Positions 19,172 to 28,935 of a stretch of DNA of 64,000 nucleotides are shown piece after piece; positions within the stretch are counted from its first letter, which is position 1; the number at the start of each line of letters is the position of its first letter. The position numbers were made by a program, and so were the translations under genes. Source of the DNA: Bacillota bacterium (GTDB lineage: Bacteria; Bacillota; Sulfobacillia; Sulfobacillales; JAIMBI01); the NCBI GenBank assembly GCA_021820465.1, contig JAKADP010000002.1, positions 48,456 to 112,455 of the forward strand, given 5' to 3'. Below the pieces are notes generated by a model that saw only the letters and a program-made list of their open reading frames with translations, searched no databases and was not told where the DNA came from.

Positions 19172-20319
19172 CGCGGCGCGGCGTCGTCTTGTCGGTGCAG
19201 GGGCGGGAGCTTACGGTGCTGTGCCCCGGGGGAGCCGTCAAGACGGTCCCGTGGAGAGGCCGGATGCCGTCGGTGGGCCAGGAGGTTTTCATCGGGGCGG
19301 CCCGGACGGAGCAGTGGGCGGGATGGGCGGCGGCGGCCGCGGTGTTGCTGTTGGCGGCCGGCGGCATAGGGCGCGCCTTGGGCGCGGGGCCCGCGGCCCC
19401 CGCCGTGTCGGCCACCGCGGTGGGGGTGGTGAGCGTGGACATCAACCCCAGCGTCGAGCTTATGGTGAGCCGCACCGGCCAGGTGGTTGGGGCGCGGGCC
19501 TATGATGCGGCGGGCAGGCGTTTGCTGCAGGAGGATCCCCGCCTCCGCGGGGAGCCGCTGGTGGCGGCGGTGGAGGGGATCGAGGCGTGGGCCCGTCAGC
19601 ACGGCTACCTGACGGCGGCCCACCCGGTCGTGATGCTGGCGGGCTGGGCGGGGAGCCCCCGCAGCGAAGGCACAGTGGCGGGCGACCTGCGCCGGCTCAT
19701 GGTGGCCCTGCAGCGGCGTGCCGTTCCCGGCTCGGTCCTGGAGCTTCCGCTGGCCACAGGCACCGCGCTCCATGCGTCGGAGCACGCGGGGCTGTCGATC
19801 GGCCGCTATCTGCTGGCGGGGATGTTGGGCAAGCCCCCGGCGGCCGTGGCGCACGTGCCGCTGGGCCAGCTGCTGCAGGCGTGGCCGCCCAAAGCCGCCC
19901 AGCCGTCTGACGAGAAAACCGCTCCGGCGGCCCACAGCGATCACACCGGGGTCCCCCGCCACTCCGCGTCGGGGGGCGCTGGCCATGCGGCGGGGGCCGT
20001 GCCCGGCACCACGGCCCCGCCAAAGCAGGGCACGACGGCGAAAACCTCCGTGGAGCCACCCGCCCAGGCGCCGCGCACAGTTACGGGCGCCCTCATGGGG
20101 GTGGGCCCCGACGATGTGGTGGTGAGCGGCCACGCGTATCCCTTGGCGCCGTCCGTGTCCATCACGGTGGGCGGGGCCGCTGTCCGGTTTTCGCTGGGCC
20201 GCGTGCTGGGCAACCTGGAGGCGTCGGTGGTGCTCACCCTGAATAGTGCCGGCCAAGTGGTGTCCATCGCCGTGAAGGGAGGCCCGGTGGCCGGGCCGTC
20301 GGCGCCGGGGCTCCCGTAG
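19168..20319 (+). CDS. rsgI: Anti-sigma factor RsgI-like membrane protein
   Basis: N-terminal RsgI-like MTRRGVVLSVQGRELTVLCPGGAVKTVPW; single TM; SVDINPSVELMVSRTGQVVGARAYDAAGRRLL; Ala/Pro-rich linker and C-terminal beta-type domain. Confidence 0.82.
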   Translation: MTRRGVVLSVQGRELTVLCPGGAVKTVPWRGRMPSVGQEVFIGAARTEQWAGWAAAAAVLLLAAGGIGRALGAGPAAPAVSATAVGVVSVDINPSVELMVSRTGQVVGARAYDAAGRRLLQEDPRLRGEPLVAAVEGIEAWARQHGYLTAAHPVVMLAGWAGSPRSEGTVAGDLRRLMVALQRRAVPGSVLELPLATGTALHASEHAGLSIGRYLLAGMLGKPPAAVAHVPLGQLLQAWPPKAAQPSDEKTAPAAHSDHTGVPRHSASGGAGHAAGAVPGTTAPPKQGTTAKTSVEPPAQAPRTVTGALMGVGPDDVVVSGHAYPLAPSVSITVGGAAVRFSLGRVLGNLEASVVLTLNSAGQVVSIAVKGGPVAGPSAPGLP

Positions 20320-20367
20320 CGCAATTGTCGCCTGAGCTTGGACTTGCGGGCGCGGCAGCCCTAAACT

Positions 20368-20409
20368 CCTTCTTGCCGGGGACCCGGGCCTCCGGCCAGA
20401 GCAAGAAGG
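20368..20409 (+). promoter_or_regulatory. Stem-loop whose 3' arm abuts/overlaps the yajC Shine-Dalgarno
   Basis: ccttcttgc (20368-20376) pairs with gcaagaagg (20401-20409); SD aaggggg and ATG 20416 follow immediately. Confidence 0.6.
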
Positions 20410-20415
20410 GGGAGA

Positions 20416-20691
20416 ATGGCGACGAGCACATCATCGGGCCAACTCTTGTACGTCCTGCTGATTCTCATCGTGGGCGGCATGATGGCGTTTACCCTGATGC
20501 AGCGGCGCCAGGCGCAGCGGCAGCGCCAGATGCTCCAGCAGAGCGTCCAGCGGGGCGACCGTGTGGTGACGCTGGGCGGCATCGTGGGGCGCGTGTCCGC
20601 GGTGGACGGCGACCGGGTGCGGCTGGCGGTGGCCGAGGGGGTCGAAGTGGAGCTGCTGCGATGGGGAATCGGCCAGCGCCTGGAGCCCTAG
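20416..20691 (+). CDS. yajC: Preprotein translocase subunit YajC
   Basis: One TM then MQRRQAQRQRQMLQQSVQRGDRVVTLGGIVGRVSAVDGDRVRLAVAEGVEVEL. Confidence 0.9.
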   Translation: MATSTSSGQLLYVLLILIVGGMMAFTLMQRRQAQRQRQMLQQSVQRGDRVVTLGGIVGRVSAVDGDRVRLAVAEGVEVELLRWGIGQRLEP

Positions 20692-20710
20692 GCGAGCGGC
20701 GCCGGCGCTG

Positions 20711-20719
20711 TGCTATAAT
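20711..20719 (+). promoter_or_regulatory. Putative extended -10 promoter element upstream of the amino-acid dehydrogenase
   Basis: TGCTATAAT (TGnTATAAT) about 50 bp before the start codon; no good -35. Confidence 0.45.
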
Positions 20720-20767
20720 GGCGCCGCTTTCCGGTCCCGGTCCTTAACGTGAAGGAGGACTCAGTGC

Positions 20768-22021
20768 GTGGCGGATGCCAGTCTCAACCCCTACTTGCGT
20801 GCGCAGCAGGCGTTCAAAGAAGCGGTCGATACCCTCGGGTTGGAACCCGGCGTATACGAGTTGCTGAAGCAACCCCTCCGGTTTTATGAAGTGGCGGTGC
20901 CCTTCATTCGCGACGATGGCACCCTGCAGGTGTTTCCCGGCTACCGCTCGCATCACAACGATGCCCTGGGACCCACCAAAGGCGGCTTGCGCTTTCATCC
21001 CGACGTCAATGCGGACGAGGTGAAGGCGCTTTCTATGTGGATGACCGTGAAGTGCGCGCTGCTGGGCCTTCCGTACGGCGGCGGCAAGGGGGGCATTGCC
21101 TGCGACCCCGAGCAGCTGTCTGAGCGCGAGCTGGAGCGCCTGTCGCGCGAATACATCCGCGGCATTGCCCTGGTGATTGGGCCGGACAAGGACATCCCGG
21201 CACCGGATGTGTCCACCAACCCGCAGATCATGGCATGGATGGTGGACGAGTACAGCCGCATCCGCGGGGAAAACAGCTTTGGCATGATCACCGGCAAGCC
21301 GCTGGTGATCGGAGGGTCCCAGGGGCGCCTGGAGGCAACGGGCCGCGGGCTGGTATCGGCGGTGCGGGAGATGGCCCGCCAGGTGAATCTCGACTTTGCC
21401 AAGAGCCGCGTGGCGATTCAGGGCTTTGGCAACGTGGGGTCGGTGGCCGCCGCGACGGCGCACGACATGGGCGCCCGGGTGGTGGCCGTGTCGGACAAAG
21501 AGGGCGGCATCTACAATCCCGACGGGCTCGATGTGCCGGGCGTGCTGGCGTACAAGCAGGTGCACCGCAATGTGGTGGGATTCCCGGGAGCGGAGCCCGT
21601 GTCCAATCATGACCTGCTGGAGCTGCCGTGCGATATCCTGCTGCCCGCCGCCTTAGAGAATGTCATCACGGCGGACAACGCGGAGCGGATTCAGGCCCGC
21701 ATCGTGGGAGAGGGGGCCAACGGGCCGACCACCCCGGAGGCGGACCAAATTTTGTTTGAGAAGGGCGTCTTGGTGGTGCCGGACATCCTGGCCAACGCCG
21801 GCGGCGTCACGGTGTCGTACTTCGAGTGGGTGCAGAACCAGAGCCGATGGTACTGGACTGAGGCCGAGGTGGACGAGCGGCTGCACCAGATGATGGGCTC
21901 GGCCATTGAGGCGATGCACGAGATGCATGAGCGCTACGGCGTGAGCCATCGGCGGGCCGCGTACCTGGTGGCGGTGGATCGGATTGCGTCAGCCATGCGC
22001 GTGCGCGGCTGGCTGAAGTGA
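20768..22021 (+). CDS. Glu/Leu/Phe/Val dehydrogenase
   Basis: [23 protein letters not shown]...[18 protein letters not shown]; Rossmann [14 protein letters not shown]. Confidence 0.92.
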   Translation: MADASLNPYLRAQQAFKEAVDTLGLEPGVYELLKQPLRFYEVAVPFIRDDGTLQVFPGYRSHHNDALGPTKGGLRFHPDVNADEVKALSMWMTVKCALLGLPYGGGKGGIACDPEQLSERELERLSREYIRGIALVIGPDKDIPAPDVSTNPQIMAWMVDEYSRIRGENSFGMITGKPLVIGGSQGRLEATGRGLVSAVREMARQVNLDFAKSRVAIQGFGNVGSVAAATAHDMGARVVAVSDKEGGIYNPDGLDVPGVLAYKQVHRNVVGFPGAEPVSNHDLLELPCDILLPAALENVITADNAERIQARIVGEGANGPTTPEADQILFEKGVLVVPDILANAGGVTVSYFEWVQNQSRWYWTEAEVDERLHQMMGSAIEAMHEMHERYGVSHRRAAYLVAVDRIASAMRVRGWLK

Positions 22022-23622
22022 GCGCGCCCGGGCCCGCGGGGGAGGCCGGCCGCCTGAGCCCCCCGCCGGAAACGCTGTCGGGCATCCCGGTGGAGCCCGT
22101 GTATCGGCAGGCGGGGGAGGGGCCGCTGGGGGACCCTGGCCGCTTCCCGTTTACGCGGGGCATCTATCCGACGATGTACCGCGGCCGCCTGTGGACCATG
22201 CGGCAGTATGCGGGCTTTGGCACGCCGGCCGAATCCAACCGGCGGTATCGCTATCTGCTGGAGCAGGGGCAGACGGGCCTGTCGGTCGCGTTTGACCTGC
22301 CGACGCAGATGGGGTTTGACTCCGACGACCCGGCCGTGGCGGGCGAAGTGGGCAAGGTGGGTGTGGCCATCGACTCGCTGGCGGATATGGAGATACTGCT
22401 GGATGGACTGCCGCTCGACCGAGTGACGGTGTCGATGACCATCAATGCGCCGGCAGCGATTCTCCTCCTGATGGTCTTGGCGGTGGCGGAGCAGCAGGGG
22501 GTCCCTTGGGACCGGGTGTCGGGCACCATCCAGAATGACATCTTGAAGGAATATGCCGCCCGTGGCACATATATTTTTCCGCCGCGCCCCTCCATGCGCC
22601 TCATCACCGACACCTTTGGGTGGTGTGCCGGCCATGTGCCGTCGTGGAACACCATATCCATTTCCGGGTACCACATCCGCGAAGCGGGCTCCACCGCCGC
22701 GCAGGAATTGGCCTTTACCCTGGCGAACGGCATCGCGTACGTGGAGGCCGCGCTGGCCGCTGGGCTGGGGGTGGACCAGGTGGGGCCGCGCCTGTCGTTC
22801 TTCTTCAATGCCCAGATTGACCTGTTCGAGGAAGTGGCCAAGTTTCGGGCGGCCCGGCGCATGTGGGCGCGCATCATGCGCGACCGCTTCGGTGCCGCCG
22901 ATCCCCGATCCCAGATGCTGCGCTTTCACACCCAGACGGCCGGATCGTCGCTCACCGCGCAGCAGGTGGACAACAACGTCGTGCGGGTCGCCATCGAAGC
23001 GCTGGCGGCCGTCTTGGGCGGCACGCAGTCGCTGCACACCAATGCGCGCGACGAGGCGCTGGGGCTGCCGACTGAGGCCTCCGCCCGGCTGGCGCTGCGC
23101 ACGCAGCAGGTGCTGGCGTACGAGACGGGTGTGGTCAACACCGTGGATCCGCTGGGGGGGGCGTACTTCGTGGAAGCGCTGACGGATCGGCTGGAGCAGG
23201 AAGCGCAGCGCTACTTGGACGAGGTGGACCGCCGAGGCGGTGCGGTGGCCGCCATCGAGTCGGGATACGTGCAGAAGGAGATTCAGGATGCGGCGTGGCG
23301 CTACCAGCAGCAGGTGGAGCGCGGCGAAAAAATCCAGGTGGGGGTCAATCGGTTCCAGTCTGACGATCCGGAACCGGTGCCGGTCGCGGTGGTGGACGCC
23401 CAGGCGGAGCAGGTGCAGCGGCAGAGCTTGGCCCGGGTGCGCGACCGGCGCGACGGGGCGCGGGTCGCCGCGGCGCTGGCCAAGCTGGCCGAGGTGGCGG
23501 CGGGCGATGGCAACCTGCTGCCGCCGCTGCTGGAGGCCGTGCGCGCATACGCCACACTGGGGGAGATGGTGGGGACGTTGAAGCAGCAGTTTGGGCAGTA
23601 CCGCCCACCGGTGGTGCTGTGA
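22018..23622 (+). CDS. Acyl-CoA (methylmalonyl-CoA) mutase, catalytic subunit without B12 domain
   Basis: [65 protein letters not shown]; no DxHxxG cobalamin-binding domain. Confidence 0.9.
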   Translation: MSAPGPAGEAGRLSPPPETLSGIPVEPVYRQAGEGPLGDPGRFPFTRGIYPTMYRGRLWTMRQYAGFGTPAESNRRYRYLLEQGQTGLSVAFDLPTQMGFDSDDPAVAGEVGKVGVAIDSLADMEILLDGLPLDRVTVSMTINAPAAILLLMVLAVAEQQGVPWDRVSGTIQNDILKEYAARGTYIFPPRPSMRLITDTFGWCAGHVPSWNTISISGYHIREAGSTAAQELAFTLANGIAYVEAALAAGLGVDQVGPRLSFFFNAQIDLFEEVAKFRAARRMWARIMRDRFGAADPRSQMLRFHTQTAGSSLTAQQVDNNVVRVAIEALAAVLGGTQSLHTNARDEALGLPTEASARLALRTQQVLAYETGVVNTVDPLGGAYFVEALTDRLEQEAQRYLDEVDRRGGAVAAIESGYVQKEIQDAAWRYQQQVERGEKIQVGVNRFQSDDPEPVPVAVVDAQAEQVQRQSLARVRDRRDGARVAAALAKLAEVAAGDGNLLPPLLEAVRAYATLGEMVGTLKQQFGQYRPPVVL

Positions 23623-24056
23623 GCGGCGGCCAAGGGCTGGCGGCGGCTCGCGGCTGGCCGCTGGACCACATCGGGATGGCCGTGGCGGACTTGGACGCTG
23701 CGCTGGCGGCTTGGGCACGCTTGGGATTCCAGCCGCACCGGATGGAAGACGTGCCGCAGGACGGGATTCGGGTCGCCTTTTTGGCGTGGGAGGCGGGAGA
23801 GCTGGAACTTATGGCCCCAGTGGGGCCGGATGGGGCGGTGGCGCGCTTTCTGGCCAAGCGTGGGCCGGGACTGCACCACCTGGCCTTTCGGGTGGACGAT
23901 GTGGCCAGCGTGCTGCGCGAGTTGGCACACGATGGCGTGCGCCTCGTGGACCGGGTGCCGCGTCCGGGATCCCGGGGCACTCGGGTGGCGTTCCTGCACC
24001 CGAGTGCCTGCGAGGGCGTCTTGACAGAATTGGTGGAGGCAGCCCATGGGCAATAG
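23619..24056 (+). CDS. mce: Methylmalonyl-CoA epimerase
   Basis: [23 protein letters not shown]...[21 protein letters not shown]. Confidence 0.88.
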   Translation: MSGGQGLAAARGWPLDHIGMAVADLDAALAAWARLGFQPHRMEDVPQDGIRVAFLAWEAGELELMAPVGPDGAVARFLAKRGPGLHHLAFRVDDVASVLRELAHDGVRLVDRVPRPGSRGTRVAFLHPSACEGVLTELVEAAHGQ

Positions 24057-25569
24057 CGACACACTGCAGGAGCTGGCCCGCCGCGAGGCCCAGATCCGGG
24101 CGATGGGGGGACCTGAGCGCGTGGCCCGGCAGCATCAGCTGGGCAAGTGGACGGCGCGCGAGCGGCTGGACGCCCTGCTGGACGCCGGGACCTTTCAGGA
24201 GTTGGGCGCCCACGTGGTGGCGCGCGTCGGCGAACCTGCGCCCGCGGACGGTGTGGTGACTGGCGTCGGCCGAGTCGATGGGCGGCCCGTGTACGTCTAC
24301 GCGCAGGACTTCACGGTGGCGGGGGGCTCCCTGGGGGAGATGCATGCGGCGAAGATTCAAGCCATGCAGGATTTGGCGCTGAAGTCGGGCTGCCCGGTCG
24401 TGGGGCTGAACGACTCCGGTGGGGCGCGGATTCAGGAGGGCGTGGATGCCTTATCGGGCTATGGCGCCATCTTTCGCCGCAACACCCACGCATCGGGCGT
24501 CATTCCGCAGATTACCGTCATCATGGGGCCCAGCGCGGGCGGCGCCGTGTATTCGCCGGCGCTGACGGATCTGGTGGTGATGGTGCGCGGCACAGCGCAG
24601 ATGTTTATCACCGGACCGCAGGTGATTCGAGCGGTGACCGGGGAGCAGGTGACCGCCGAAGAGCTTGGGGGGGCGGAGGCTCAGCTGACCAAGTCCGGGG
24701 TAGCCCACTTCGCCGCGGACGACGACGCCGCGGCCCTGGCTCTCACCCGGGAGCTGTTGGCTCGGTTCCCCGCCAACAACGTGGAGGATCCGCCGCGGCG
24801 GCCCGGGCGGCCTCCCGCGGCGGTGGACCTAAACCATTTGGTGCCGAGCGACCCCAACAAGCCGTATGATGTCCGCCGGGTGATCGCGGGCTTGGTGGAC
24901 GACGAAAGTTTCTTGGAGTGTCAGGCGGGGTATGCGGACAATGTGGTGGTGGGGTGGGCCTATCTGGAGGGACAGCCCATCGCGGTGATTGCCAACCAGC
25001 CCCGGGTGCTGGCGGGCACGCTGGACATCGACGGCTCGGACAAGCTGGCCCGCTTCGTCCGGCTGTCGGACGCCTTCAACTTTCCGCTGCTGACGCTGGT
25101 GGACACCCCTGGCTATCTGCCTGGCACCGCCCAGGAATACGGGGGCATCATCCGCCACGGTGCTAAAGTCCTGTACGCGTATGCGGAGGCGACGGTGCCG
25201 AAGATCACCGTGATTCTGCGCAAGGCATACGGCGGCGCCTACCTGGCCATGTGCAGTCGCTCGCTGGGGGCGGATTTGGCTCTGGCGTGGCCCAGTGCCG
25301 AGATTGCCGTCATGGGCCCGGAGCCGGCGGCCAACATCATTTATCGCCGGGAGCTGGAGTCGGCCGAGGATCCGGCCGCCGCCCGCCGGGAGAAGGTGGC
25401 CGAGTATCGCGCGCGGTTTGCCAACCCGTACGTGGCTGCGGCCCGCGGCTATGTGGATGCGGTGGTAGAGCCGGCGGAGACGCGCGCAGCCGTGGTTCGG
25501 CTCTTGTCGGCCCTGCTGCCCAAGCGGGAGGCGCGGCCCAGCCGGAAGCACGGAAACGTGCCCCTGTGA
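24046..25569 (+). CDS. Acyl-CoA carboxylase / methylmalonyl-CoA decarboxylase carboxyltransferase subunit
   Basis: DFTVAGGSLGEMHAAKIQAMQDLA, GLNDSGGARIQEGVDAL, MGPSAGGAVYSPALTD, LRKAYGGAYLAMCSRSLGADLALAWPSAEIAVMGPE. Confidence 0.92.
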   Translation: MGNSDTLQELARREAQIRAMGGPERVARQHQLGKWTARERLDALLDAGTFQELGAHVVARVGEPAPADGVVTGVGRVDGRPVYVYAQDFTVAGGSLGEMHAAKIQAMQDLALKSGCPVVGLNDSGGARIQEGVDALSGYGAIFRRNTHASGVIPQITVIMGPSAGGAVYSPALTDLVVMVRGTAQMFITGPQVIRAVTGEQVTAEELGGAEAQLTKSGVAHFAADDDAAALALTRELLARFPANNVEDPPRRPGRPPAAVDLNHLVPSDPNKPYDVRRVIAGLVDDESFLECQAGYADNVVVGWAYLEGQPIAVIANQPRVLAGTLDIDGSDKLARFVRLSDAFNFPLLTLVDTPGYLPGTAQEYGGIIRHGAKVLYAYAEATVPKITVILRKAYGGAYLAMCSRSLGADLALAWPSAEIAVMGPEPAANIIYRRELESAEDPAAARREKVAEYRARFANPYVAAARGYVDAVVEPAETRAAVVRLLSALLPKREARPSRKHGNVPL

Positions 25570-25745
25570 GCGCCCGGGTGGAGCCGACCCCCGAGGCGCT
25601 GCGGCGGGTCGCTGCGATCGTCGCCGCGCTGGTTGCCTGCGAAGGCGGCGCGGCGGCGGTGCGCGTGCGCCCAATGTGGCCTGAGCCGGGACCATGGACG
25701 TGGTTGGGGCGTCGTGACGGAATGCAGGGAGGGGGACGGTGGTGA
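25566..25745 (+). CDS. Small epsilon/OadG-MmdE-like carboxylase subunit (tentative)
   Basis: GTG 25566 overlaps the upstream TGA and the TGA overlaps the downstream start; VSARVEPTPEALRRVAAIVAALVACEGG...PWTWLGRRDGMQGGGRW, with W..xGR..M-like tail typical of these small subunits. Not listed as its own ORF in the track. Confidence 0.55.
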   Translation: MSARVEPTPEALRRVAAIVAALVACEGGAAAVRVRPMWPEPGPWTWLGRRDGMQGGGRW

Positions 25746-26197
25746 TGCCGAGGCGCTTTCAGGTCACGGTGGATGGACACACGTACGAGGTCGAGGTGTC
25801 GGAGCTGACGGACGCCAGCGCCCCGGCCCTGAAGCCGGCGTCGGGGCCCGTGGCCGAGAAGGAGAAGGCGTCCGGGGCGACGCCCCTGGTGGACAAGGAG
25901 AGGGCGCCCGGAGCGCGGCCCCTCGTGGAGAAGGAGAGGGCGCAGCCGCCGGCACGGACGGAGGCCCAGCCGGCGGCGGCTGCGGCCGGCACCGTGACTG
26001 CCCCGCTGCCGGGAGTGGCCCTGGAGGTGAAGGTGGCGGTGGGGGACCGCGTGTCGGCCGGCGACGTGCTGGTCATTCTGGAAGCCATGAAGATGGAAAA
26101 CGAAGTGGTCGCGCGGGAAGCTGGCGTGGTGCAGTCCGTGCACGTGGTGCCGGGGGCGAGCGTGGCGTCGGGGGATCCCCTGGTGACCATCGGCTGA
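25739..26197 (+). CDS. Biotin carboxyl carrier protein (biotin/lipoyl domain)
   Basis: C-terminal GDVLVILEAMKMENEVVAREAGVVQSVHV with EAMKM biotinylation motif. Confidence 0.92.
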   Translation: MVMPRRFQVTVDGHTYEVEVSELTDASAPALKPASGPVAEKEKASGATPLVDKERAPGARPLVEKERAQPPARTEAQPAAAAAGTVTAPLPGVALEVKVAVGDRVSAGDVLVILEAMKMENEVVAREAGVVQSVHVVPGASVASGDPLVTIG

Positions 26198-26276
26198 CCG
26201 GCGGGGTGGGGAGCCCAAGTCTCCCCGGGCAGGCGCTGGCATCACGGAGGACCGCGGCCATTCGCGCCAGCTGCAC

Positions 26277-26312
26277 GAAAAAGTGCCCGGCGCGCAGCAG
26301 TCTGGCGCCGGG
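26277..26312 (-). terminator. Intrinsic terminator of the peroxiredoxin gene
   Basis: On minus strand: CCCGGCGC-loop-GCGCCGGG CACTTTTTCG (perfect 8-bp stem, T5). Confidence 0.75.
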
Positions 26313-26329
26313 TTCGGTTGGGTCGGCGG

Positions 26330-26992
26330 CTACTTGGGGTCGGTGAGACGGAGGTACCACTCGCGGTAGTCCAAGCCATGCGCCTTGGCTTCGTCTGCGG
26401 TTTCCACCTTGTCGAGGGACGCCGGGGCGGGGACCACCACCGGCTGGCCGCGATGCCAGTCCACCGGAGTCGCATAGTTGGTGCGGGCCTTGACCTGGAG
26501 GCTGTCAAACACGCGCAGCAGCTCGTCGACCGAGCGGCCGGTGGACAGAGGGTAGTACAGCAGCGCCCGCACGATGCCGCCGTCGTCAATGAAAAAGACG
26601 GCGCGAACCGTTTCGGTGAGCGCATCGCCCGGATGGATCATGCCGTATTTCTTGGAGACGGCCATGTCGACATCGGCGATGATGGGAAAGGGAATCGGGC
26701 GCCCGAGCATCTCCCCCATGCTTTTCATCCAGGCGATGTGCGCGGGGACGCCATCGACGGACAGGCCCAACAAGTCAATGCCCCGCTGCTGGAATTCATC
26801 GTAGCGGCGGGCAAACTCCATGATTTCCGTGGAGCACACGGGGGTGAAGTCATTGGGATGCGAAAACAGCATCAGCCAACGGCCACGGTACTGCGAGAGG
26901 GTCACGGGGCCGTGGCTGGTCTTGGCTTCGAAATCCGGGGCCGGCTCCCCGATGCGTGGCAGGCGGGTGGCCACTTCTTGCACAGGCTCCAT
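26330..26992 (-). CDS. Peroxiredoxin (Prx6/1-Cys type)
   Basis: GRWLMLFSHPNDFTPVCSTEIMEFARRYDEF; the translation contains a single Cys. Confidence 0.9.
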   Translation of the reverse strand: MEPVQEVATRLPRIGEPAPDFEAKTSHGPVTLSQYRGRWLMLFSHPNDFTPVCSTEIMEFARRYDEFQQRGIDLLGLSVDGVPAHIAWMKSMGEMLGRPIPFPIIADVDMAVSKKYGMIHPGDALTETVRAVFFIDDGGIVRALLYYPLSTGRSVDELLRVFDSLQVKARTNYATPVDWHRGQPVVVPAPASLDKVETADEAKAHGLDYREWYLRLTDPK

Positions 26993-27300
26993 AGGTCACA
27001 CTCCCTCCGCGCCGCTTGCGCGGTCGCTTGTCCATTATAAGGATCGCGGTCGGCCTTGGGCACCCCATGCCAATCGCGCATGTGCGGGGACGAGCGGCTG
27101 GAGGCCGCGGCCGCCTGCCGAGCCCACGGTGCCTCGCCTAGAAATAATGTGGGCCCAGACAGGAATTGGGCCCTGGGCTGGAGAACTCTTGCGGCCGAAT
27201 AGCGGGCCACCGCGTGGGGCGTGGTGCGCCGAGCAAGGGGGCGAGATCGGTGGCCGTTTCCGACGCGGGTGCTGTGCGCGAGGATGAATTTCCCGGTCTC

Positions 27301-28935
27301 ATGATGGACGACCTTCCGCTCACCACCACCTGGATTCTTCGCCGCGCCGCGACGGTGTTTGCCGACCGGCCGGTGGTGACGCGCACCCCCGGTGGCGGGC
27401 GGCACCGCTATACCTACCGCGCCATGGCGGGGCGAGCACGCCGGCTGGGCGTGGGGCTGGCCAGCCTGGGCATCGGTCCGGGGGACCGCGTGGCGACGCT
27501 GGCGATGAACCACTATCAGCACCTCGAAGCGTACTTTGGCGTTCCGGCTCTAGGCGCGGTCCTGCATACGGTCAACCCACGGCTTCACCCCCAGGACCTG
27601 GCTCACATCGTCACCCAGGCCGCCGACCGAGTCATGATCGTGGATCAGGCGCTGTGGCCCGTCTGGTCGGCCATTGTCGGCCAGGTGCCGGTGGCGCACA
27701 CGGTCGTGGTCGCGGATGGCACCGGACCCCTGCCCCCTGGGACGCTGGCGTACGAAGACCTGGTGGTGGAGGGGCCGGACCAGGTGCCGGACGATGCGGT
27801 GGCGAACGACCGCCAAGCCGCGATGATGTGCTACACGTCGGGCACCACGGGCCGGCCCAAGGGCGTGGTGTATTCCCACCGGAGCTTGGTGCTCCACGCC
27901 TTGGCCACGGGTGGTGTGGACTCCGTCGGGCTCTCCGCGCGGGACATGGTGCTGCCGGTGGTGCCCATGTTCCACGTCAACGCCTGGGGGCTTCCGTACG
28001 GCGCGGCGCTGCATGGCAGTGGGCTGGTGCTGCCTGGGCATGATCTGTCGCCGGAGGGCCTTCTCACGCTGCTGGATGAGACCGGCGCCACCGTGACGGC
28101 GGGCGTGCCCACTATCTGGATGGCGATTTTGGCTGCGCTGGATGCGCACCCGAGTCGGTGGAACCTGTCGCAGCTCCGCACGATGCTGGTGGGCGGCGCC
28201 GCGGTGCCGGCCGCCGTCCTGCAAGGGTTTCGCGACCGCCATGGCCTCGGGGTGCTGCACGCGTGGGGCATGACGGAGACTACCCCGCTGGGCTCGGTGG
28301 CTCACGTGCCGGCTGGGGTGGACGAGGGGCCTGGGCCAGCCGGAGACCACTATCGACTGTCCCAGGGCCGCCCGGCCGCCCTGGTTGAGGTGCGAGCGCG
28401 CGGAGAGGCCGGCCTAGTGCCCTGGGATGGGAAGACCCCGGGGGAGCTGGAAGTGCGGGGCCCCTGGGTGGCCAGGCACTACTATGGCGGTGACGACGAC
28501 GGCAAGTTTACCCCCGATGGATGGTTCAAGACCGGGGATGTGGTGACCATTGACCCCCAGGGGTATCTGGTCATCACCGACCGCACGAAGGATTTGGTCA
28601 AGTCCGGCGGGGAGTGGATCAGCTCCGTCGCGCTGGAGAACGCGCTGATGAGTCATCCGGGCGTGGCGGAGGCCGCGGTCATCGCGGTGCCTCACCCCCG
28701 CTGGCAGGAGCGGCCAGTGGCGGTGCTGGTGGCCCGGGGGGCCGAGCGCCCGTCGGATCAGGAACTGGCGGCTTTTCTCGCCCCCCAGTTTGCGGATTGG
28801 TGGCTGCCGGACGCGTACCGCTGGGTGGAAGCCATCCCGCGGACCGCCACCGGAAAATTTCTCAAGGCGGCTCTTCGGGAGCAGTTTCGCGATGCGCTGG
28901 GGGGCGGGGCCCAGAGAACGAGGGAGGTGCCGTAG
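27301..28935 (+). CDS. Fatty-acid/acyl-CoA synthetase (AMP-binding)
   Basis: [88 protein letters not shown]. Confidence 0.92.
   Translation: MMDDLPLTTTWILRRAATVFADRPVVTRTPGGGRHRYTYRAMAGRARRLGVGLASLGIGPGDRVATLAMNHYQHLEAYFGVPALGAVLHTVNPRLHPQDLAHIVTQAADRVMIVDQALWPVWSAIVGQVPVAHTVVVADGTGPLPPGTLAYEDLVVEGPDQVPDDAVANDRQAAMMCYTSGTTGRPKGVVYSHRSLVLHALATGGVDSVGLSARDMVLPVVPMFHVNAWGLPYGAALHGSGLVLPGHDLSPEGLLTLLDETGATVTAGVPTIWMAILAALDAHPSRWNLSQLRTMLVGGAAVPAAVLQGFRDRHGLGVLHAWGMTETTPLGSVAHVPAGVDEGPGPAGDHYRLSQGRPAALVEVRARGEAGLVPWDGKTPGELEVRGPWVARHYYGGDDDGKFTPDGWFKTGDVVTIDPQGYLVITDRTKDLVKSGGEWISSVALENALMSHPGVAEAAVIAVPHPRWQERPVAVLVARGAERPSDQELAAFLAPQFADWWLPDAYRWVEAIPRTATGKFLKAALREQFRDALGGGAQRTREVP

Noticed and set aside
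21934-23718. 594-aa minus-strand ORF opposite the mutase gene
   Set aside because: Antisense shadow ORF with no recognisable domains; the plus strand encodes an unambiguous mutase
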